Shown piece by piece: positions 59,788-64,000 of a stretch of 64,000 nucleotides of DNA. The notes beneath the pieces were generated by a model. It was not told where the DNA came from and did not search any database. It saw only the letters and a list, made by a program, of their open reading frames with translations. Both the position numbers and the translations under genes were made by a program. This stretch comes from Bacillota bacterium (GTDB lineage: Bacteria; Bacillota; Clostridia; Lachnospirales; Lachnospiraceae), in contig JAEZUM010000025.1 of the NCBI GenBank assembly GCA_023421075.1, positions 1 through 64,000 on the forward strand. The letters are read 5' to 3'. Positions within the stretch are counted from its first letter, which is position 1, and the number at the start of each line of letters is the position of its first letter.

Positions 59788-59910
59788 TTGAATACACGCT
59801 GAATCCATCTATGGAATGGGAGAACCAATTACTTGGGGTGAATCACTGTTATGTGTAGGGTTATCTTTTCAATCCGAATCCGTCAGCTAATCTCGTAAGC
59901 GCAAGAAGAG
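59788..59910 (+). ncRNA. Cyclic di-AMP riboswitch (ydaO-yuaA type)
   Basis: The stretch carries the hallmark elements of the ydaO/yuaA class in order: an ACGCTGAATCC..GGAATGGGAGAACCAA 5' part, TTGGGGTGAATC, a variable hairpin, GTAGGGTTATCTTTTC, AATCCGAATCCGTCAGCTAA and TCTCGTAAGCG. The CACGCT (59795-59800) and AGCG (59898-59901) ends can form the closing helix. In the known class, c-di-AMP binding ends transcription; a terminator hairpin follows 60 bases later. The class usually precedes potassium-transport and cell-wall genes; here it precedes a dapB-like gene. Confidence 0.9.
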
Positions 59911-59967
59911 AAAACTTAGAAGGTACGTTTATCGTGCGATTCTTATGGTTCGTATTCTCTATTTTTG

Positions 59968-59995
59968 TGCTACAGGGATATCTCTGTAGCTTTTT
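59968..59995 (+). terminator. Riboswitch expression-platform terminator
   Basis: GCTACAG-ggatatct-CTGTAGC followed by U5, 60 bases after the riboswitch and about 165 before the gene. A further hairpin, CGTGCA..GAAGAAAC/GTTTCTTGCGG..TGCACG (60048-60098), lies between it and the gene. Confidence 0.85.
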
Positions 59996-60161
59996 GTTTG
60001 CGCGTAAGCAAAGTGAACATTTATAAGCATGCTTATTAAAATGCGAACGTGCACGCGAACCGAAGAAACTCGCTGAGCGTGTTTCTTGCGGTTGCACGTA
60101 ACAAAGTGAGCCGGAGAAGGATATCATTGACAACTTATCAGATCAAAAGGAGGAATTAATT

Positions 60162-60926
60162 ATGGAACAAATTACAATTGGTCTGTTCGGCTTTGGAAAA
60201 ACAGGTTCCATTGTTGCACAGGAGATAATCAAGGATGAGAGCCTTTGCCTAAGCTGGGTAATAAGAAAGTCGGAAGTTAATCAGGGTGAGTATGTTAGTC
60301 GCTTGTTGGGATTTCATCAGGATGAAGGGATATTGTATTCCGCTCAGCATATCGATTTTGAGACTTTTTTTGAAAATAATAAAGTTGACGTTATAATTGA
60401 TTTTTCAGATCTGAGCTCCGTAGGGGAGTATCAGAGTGCTGTGAACCAGGGCATTCGAATCGTATCAGCCATATCAAATTATGATGATAGTAATTTTGAA
60501 CAGCTGATCAAGATCAGCAAAGAGACTGCGGTTTTGTATTCACCGAATATTACATTAGGGATCAATTTTCTGATTGAAGCCTCTAAGTTATTTAAAAAAG
60601 TTGCTCCTAATGCCGACATTGAGATAATCGAGGAACACTTTAGAGAGAAAAAGAGTGTTTCCGGTACTGCGGTACGGATTGCACAGGATCTGGGAGTTAA
60701 CAGTGATGAACATGTAAAGTCGATTCGAGCAGGTGGGGTAGTAGGTACTCATGAAGTTATTTTTGGGTTACCAAACCAGATTATTCGAATCAAGCATGAA
60801 TCCTTAAGCAGAGCTGCTTTTGGACAAGGTGCCATCTATGCTGCCAAATGGATTATGAATAAGGAGAAAGGGATGTACAGTATGGAGGAGGCTATTTCTT
60901 CCTTACTAGAGAAGGCGGTTATTTGA
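60162..60926 (+). CDS. Divergent 4-hydroxy-tetrahydrodipicolinate reductase (DapB-like)
   Basis: A 254-residue protein with the DapB layout: Rossmann motif GLFGFGKTGSIVAQ at the N-terminus, VDVIIDFSDLSSVGEY, SPNITLGINFLIEAS and the catalytic segment EEHFREKKSVSGTA (~160). Normal DapB has H-H-R-x-K-x-D-x-P-S-G-T-A; here the second His is Phe, the Asp and Pro are absent and the stretch is one residue shorter, though the first His and the Lys remain. It would make the lysine/mDAP precursor or be a related dehydrogenase. AAAGGAGG lies 10 bases before the ATG. It is under a c-di-AMP riboswitch and appears monocistronic. Confidence 0.8.
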   Translation: MEQITIGLFGFGKTGSIVAQEIIKDESLCLSWVIRKSEVNQGEYVSRLLGFHQDEGILYSAQHIDFETFFENNKVDVIIDFSDLSSVGEYQSAVNQGIRIVSAISNYDDSNFEQLIKISKETAVLYSPNITLGINFLIEASKLFKKVAPNADIEIIEEHFREKKSVSGTAVRIAQDLGVNSDEHVKSIRAGGVVGTHEVIFGLPNQIIRIKHESLSRAAFGQGAIYAAKWIMNKEKGMYSMEEAISSLLEKAVI

Positions 60927-60973
60927 TTGATCGGCTACATATCATAACCGGAAAACACGATACTATGATTGAA

Positions 60974-61032
60974 AACAGCTGTCTGTATAAGCATCAACCT
61001 TAAGGGTCAGAATGCTTATACGGACAGCTGTT
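60974..61032. terminator. Bidirectional hairpin between dapB-like and glycosidase genes
   Basis: AACAGCTGTC..GTATAAGCAT (60974-60994) pairs with ATGCTTATAC..GACAGCTGTT (61012-61032) over 21 positions with one wobble and a 17-base loop. Converging genes flank it; U-runs are weak on both sides. Confidence 0.7.
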
Positions 61033-61078
61033 CTTACGCATGACAATAGTGGGTTCGCGAAACGTACTTTCTTCCGGA

Positions 61079-63118
61079 TTAATAATGTATCGGTGGAACA
61101 TGAACCGGTAGAGAGTCAAAGGCCGGTAGCTCTTCGGAAGCCACTTGGTATATACCGCTGTGACACTGCTTCATGGCATCGGTCATCTCCTTGTATTCCT
61201 GCATACATACATCGATCAGGCCGATCTGATAATTCTCGCCGTCAAAACGTCCGAGACAACTTTGATCATTTAGCTGGAAATAATGAGCTCCGAGAAAATA
61301 CTTGCTAAGACTTCCCTGCTCAACATAATACCGATAGGCTTTCGCCCGCTCGGTCTGGTTCTTCACTCCTTTGATTCCGTGAGCGGTTAATCCCATATCC
61401 AGAGCACCCTGGTGGAATTCCCCGATCATCACCGGCATATTAAGCTGAGAGCCGATATTTTCTACCTCCTCGCGGGGGGAGAACTGATAGCTGTTGATGG
61501 AGAATACATCAAAGTTTTCATAACCGCTGAGCAAACTGATATCCGTGATATAAGCATATCGCATTCCCAGATTCAGATGGTTCGGATCGACTGCTCTGCA
61601 GGCCTTGGCCGGTAATTCCACGTATAAGGTAATCATCTCCTTGGAGAACTCAGCCAAATCCTGTTTTGCCTGATCCGATCGTGAGCAGGCATGATAAATC
61701 GGTTGCATCAAATCCTCAAAGGAGTCCAGCGTAAGGGTCCAGGCAAGATTGAAGGCACGAATTTCTTTGTATTTCTCTCTCATTCGATCGATGAATACCT
61801 TCTTGGAGGCGGTGAATGCCGGATTGGCGAGCATTTCTTCCGCGATGTTCAGCTCATAGACAAAAGCCCAAGCGGGTTCGTTGCGCATAAAATATCCAAT
61901 AAGGTAAGGATCTGTGGCAAATTGCTCAAGAGCTTTTGCATATTCTGTGGAAACATCTTCATACTCTTTGGCGTAGACATCCGGAAAATCCCGGAAGATT
62001 TTAATGGTAGTGGACGGATAGCCCTTCGTACTGTACCGATCCAGGGGAAGTACGTAGGGCATCTTCGCATACCTTATAAAACGAAGGTCGGACCAGTTAC
62101 CGATGGTATTGATCCCCCATTGTATGAGATATCTCTTGACGATTTTCGCCCAGCTTTCCCACCATTCCTCTCTGGAAAAAGCCGCTATCATATTGGCGAT
62201 ACCATAATTGAACAACTCGATCTCCATGTCATAATATCTTCCATTGTCATAGGCATCCTGGTATGGTCCATCCTTTTCCGGAAGGAAGCTGCACCAGGGA
62301 CGAAGAACATCAATGCGAGTCTCAACCCCCGGGACGATGCAGTCAATTCCGGTAGAGAGAAAGGCATTTCCTTCCGGATCAACCAGCCACCAACGATTTC
62401 CATCATATTCGGTATGAAACCAGCCTGTTTTCGTGAGAGGCTTCTTCGTCCACCCACCATAAAAATCCCAGTCCTTAACGGTATAACTACTCTGATCAGC
62501 TTCGGCCTTTTGAATGAGGTCTTTTAGTAAGAGGTTGCATTCGCTCCGATTCGCTAGTTTGGTTGGCCAATTCTTAGGCAGCCACTGTCCCAGTTCGTCC
62601 ATCAGCTTGACCTCCTGAAGAACGATCTCCGGCTGGGTAGAAGAGAAGTGAAGCTGATGGATTTGAATTCGGTGTTCCTTCACATAAGGCATTGTGGTCA
62701 GATGAATTTCCTGTATTTCATCTCTTCGGATGGGCTTGCCGAAGACGGTCATTTTTAATCGACCCATGGTTCTGGGTGGAAAGATGTCCTGACTACTTAA
62801 GATCTCAAGATCTAGCGGAACCGTCAATCTGACGCCCGGGAGAAGACCGAAGATCATTCTAAAATCAGCTTCTTTCCCTTCTTTCGGAGCATTTCGATAG
62901 AAATTAATCTGAAAGCACATGGAATATTCTTCAAGCACCGATGCTTCCAGTACGAGATAATTTATTGCTTCGAGATTAAGCAACCCGATGGAATTGCTTC
63001 CCCTCTTATAGATGCATAGGTCAAGACCTGTTGCAGGACATAAAAATTCAATTCCATCCGAACCCGCTATTTGATCGGTTCCTTTTATTAACTCATAAGG
63101 CAGTAGATTTAAACTCAT
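61079..63118 (-). CDS. Clan GH-A glycoside hydrolase, agarase/GH50-like
   Basis: A 679-residue intracellular enzyme, as no signal peptide is seen. The N-terminal ~200 residues look like a beta-sandwich. The catalytic TIM barrel begins with the WFHTEYDGNRWWLVDPEGNA segment common to GH50-like agarases and related beta-galactosidases. The acid/base Glu is in GYFMRNEPAWAF (~395) and the nucleophile in MPVMIGEFHQGAL (~565), both at positions right for clan GH-A. The true substrate may be a beta-galactoside. AAAGGGGATC precedes the ATG. It is divergent from an AraC regulator that likely controls it. Confidence 0.82.
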   Translation of the reverse strand: MSLNLLPYELIKGTDQIAGSDGIEFLCPATGLDLCIYKRGSNSIGLLNLEAINYLVLEASVLEEYSMCFQINFYRNAPKEGKEADFRMIFGLLPGVRLTVPLDLEILSSQDIFPPRTMGRLKMTVFGKPIRRDEIQEIHLTTMPYVKEHRIQIHQLHFSSTQPEIVLQEVKLMDELGQWLPKNWPTKLANRSECNLLLKDLIQKAEADQSSYTVKDWDFYGGWTKKPLTKTGWFHTEYDGNRWWLVDPEGNAFLSTGIDCIVPGVETRIDVLRPWCSFLPEKDGPYQDAYDNGRYYDMEIELFNYGIANMIAAFSREEWWESWAKIVKRYLIQWGINTIGNWSDLRFIRYAKMPYVLPLDRYSTKGYPSTTIKIFRDFPDVYAKEYEDVSTEYAKALEQFATDPYLIGYFMRNEPAWAFVYELNIAEEMLANPAFTASKKVFIDRMREKYKEIRAFNLAWTLTLDSFEDLMQPIYHACSRSDQAKQDLAEFSKEMITLYVELPAKACRAVDPNHLNLGMRYAYITDISLLSGYENFDVFSINSYQFSPREEVENIGSQLNMPVMIGEFHQGALDMGLTAHGIKGVKNQTERAKAYRYYVEQGSLSKYFLGAHYFQLNDQSCLGRFDGENYQIGLIDVCMQEYKEMTDAMKQCHSGIYQVASEELPAFDSLPVHVPPIHY

Positions 63119-63252
63119 AAATGATCCCCTTTCGTTAATAACTACAAATTGATTTATTGTTTCGGTTGTTCGTAAGATACTCTTTTCAATGTCTGTAACC
63201 GATGATATGATAGATTATAGTAACGAATATATTTTCAAAATGGAGGAAGCGT

Positions 63253-64000
63253 ATGCTCTATCGTCTTGATACTGGCCTGACACCAAAGGTACGGCTAATG
63301 AATACGGCAGTAATACAACCACCCTATATTCATAATCGGAGGCAGGTGGATGAATTTATTGTGTATGTTATCAAAAAGGGAAAGATGTTCCTCAGAGAGA
63401 ATAATGTATCGTATGTATTAGTCCCCGGAGACTTACTGGTTCTGGATCCGGAGTATATTCATGAGGGTTATCAAGCCTCTTACTGCGAATATTTCTATAT
63501 CCATTTTCGTCATGACAAGATTCAGAGAATAGCCTACCCCTCTGAGCAAGAGAAACTAATGGATATTATAGCGCGGCGCAATGACACGCTGAAGAGTGAT
63601 CCCTTTTCCTATGGAACCTGTGATGAGGACGGTCTCATTCTTCCAAAGCATTATCACTTCTCCAATTATAGTGATTTCATCGGTGTTTGCTGTGTTCTGG
63701 AGGAGGCCTCTAATCATAATGCAGATCATCTGGAATATTATAAGCTACTGACCGCCTGCAAGGTGATGGAAGCCTTTGCTCAGACGTATCGAAGCTATGT
63801 ATTGTTTATGACCCAGAGTATGTCTGCCGGTATTCTTAAGTCCTATCGTAAGGTTCAGCTTTTACTGAGCTATCTGAATACAAATTATGCTGAAAAGATT
63901 ACCAGTGTGGACATCGAAGAGAAGGCGGACTGTAATTTTGATTATATTAACCGCGTCTTCAAACAGCTCACCCATCGAACCATTTTCACCTATCTGAATA
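63253..64000 (+). CDS. AraC family transcriptional regulator (3' truncated by window end)
   Basis: An open frame of 249 codons runs to the end of the window. The ATG at 63253 follows GGAGG at a 6-base spacing. The N-terminal part is a cupin-type sensor (VDEFIVYVIKKGKMFLRENN, then LVPGDLLVLDPEYIHEGY). The last ~45 residues begin an AraC helix-turn-helix (SYLNTNYAEKITSVDIEEKA, INRVFKQLTHRTIFTYLN). The second HTH lies beyond the edge. It is divergent from the glycoside hydrolase across 134 bases, a common sugar-locus arrangement, so it probably senses the sugar released. Confidence 0.88.
   Translation, partial: MLYRLDTGLTPKVRLMNTAVIQPPYIHNRRQVDEFIVYVIKKGKMFLRENNVSYVLVPGDLLVLDPEYIHEGYQASYCEYFYIHFRHDKIQRIAYPSEQEKLMDIIARRNDTLKSDPFSYGTCDEDGLILPKHYHFSNYSDFIGVCCVLEEASNHNADHLEYYKLLTACKVMEAFAQTYRSYVLFMTQSMSAGILKSYRKVQLLLSYLNTNYAEKITSVDIEEKADCNFDYINRVFKQLTHRTIFTYLN

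Noticed and set aside
59861..60133. 90-codon minus-strand frame
   Set aside because: It is antisense to the end of the c-di-AMP riboswitch and its terminator, and has no ribosome site.
61691..62527. 278-codon plus-strand frame
   Set aside because: It is the antisense shadow of the glycoside hydrolase, whose catalytic motifs are clear on the other strand.

Overview
The window looks like chromosome from a low-GC, spore-forming anaerobic Firmicute, most likely of the Lachnospiraceae. This is inferred from gene content: a type III glutamine synthetase, rubrerythrin, a YtvI-type sporulation membrane protein, DUF1540, DUF5721, a heterodimeric ABC exporter, and a FabT/FabK-type fatty-acid operon. 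No rRNA, phage, transposase or CRISPR array was found. There is one tRNA, tRNA-Gly(GCC).

Layout. 1-565: tRNA-Gly(GCC) on the minus strand, with its promoter and downstream repeats that carry pieces of its 3' end. 620-6176: an AraC regulator plus nitroreductase pair, divergent from a two-gene heterodimeric ABC exporter. 6626-9233: mutY, an SH3 lipoprotein and a LysR regulator. 9628-12979: leuB, a GNAT acetyltransferase, leuC and leuD. 13316-17355: a LysM protein, DUF1540, YtvI, and a DUF47-PiT phosphate transport pair. 17851-21268: ilvD and ilvB. 21625-25359: serC, serA and DUF1015. 25725-31294: a chemoreceptor, rubrerythrin, a YesL-like protein and glutamine synthetase III.

31434-42267 holds a complete type II fatty-acid synthesis and acetyl-CoA carboxylase cluster: fabT-fabH-acpP-fabK-fabD-fabG-fabF-accB-fabZ-accC-accD-accA. 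It opens with a consensus promoter and a FabT-type palindrome and closes with a strong terminator. Its order is the one known from streptococci. A 740-base gap inside it, between fabH and acpP, holds a large palindrome, a decayed tandem repeat and two very short translatable leader ORFs directly before acpP.

42364-56853: two paired small flavoproteins, a papain/C39-like protein, an ABC-F protein whose second P-loop is degenerate, GNAT and aldo/keto reductase genes, and a cassette of alpha/beta hydrolase, condensation-like acyltransferase and zinc-ribbon membrane protein. TraX, a 57-residue Tyr-rich microprotein, DUF5721, htpG under a perfect CIRCE element, and a DegV protein follow. 57057-64000: a MerR-ABC-permease operon, a c-di-AMP (ydaO-type) riboswitch with terminator ahead of a divergent dapB-like gene, a clan GH-A glycosidase, and a divergent AraC regulator that runs off the end.

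The branched-chain (leu, ilv), serine, glutamine and lysine/mDAP genes give the window an amino-acid biosynthesis theme beside the membrane-lipid operon. Many gaps hold long imperfect palindromes of about 50-150 bases that are not obvious terminators. The best leads are the acpP leader, the c-di-AMP riboswitch on a dapB-like gene, the His/Cys-rich insert in HtpG, the hydrolase/acyltransferase/zinc-ribbon cassette, and the palindromes.
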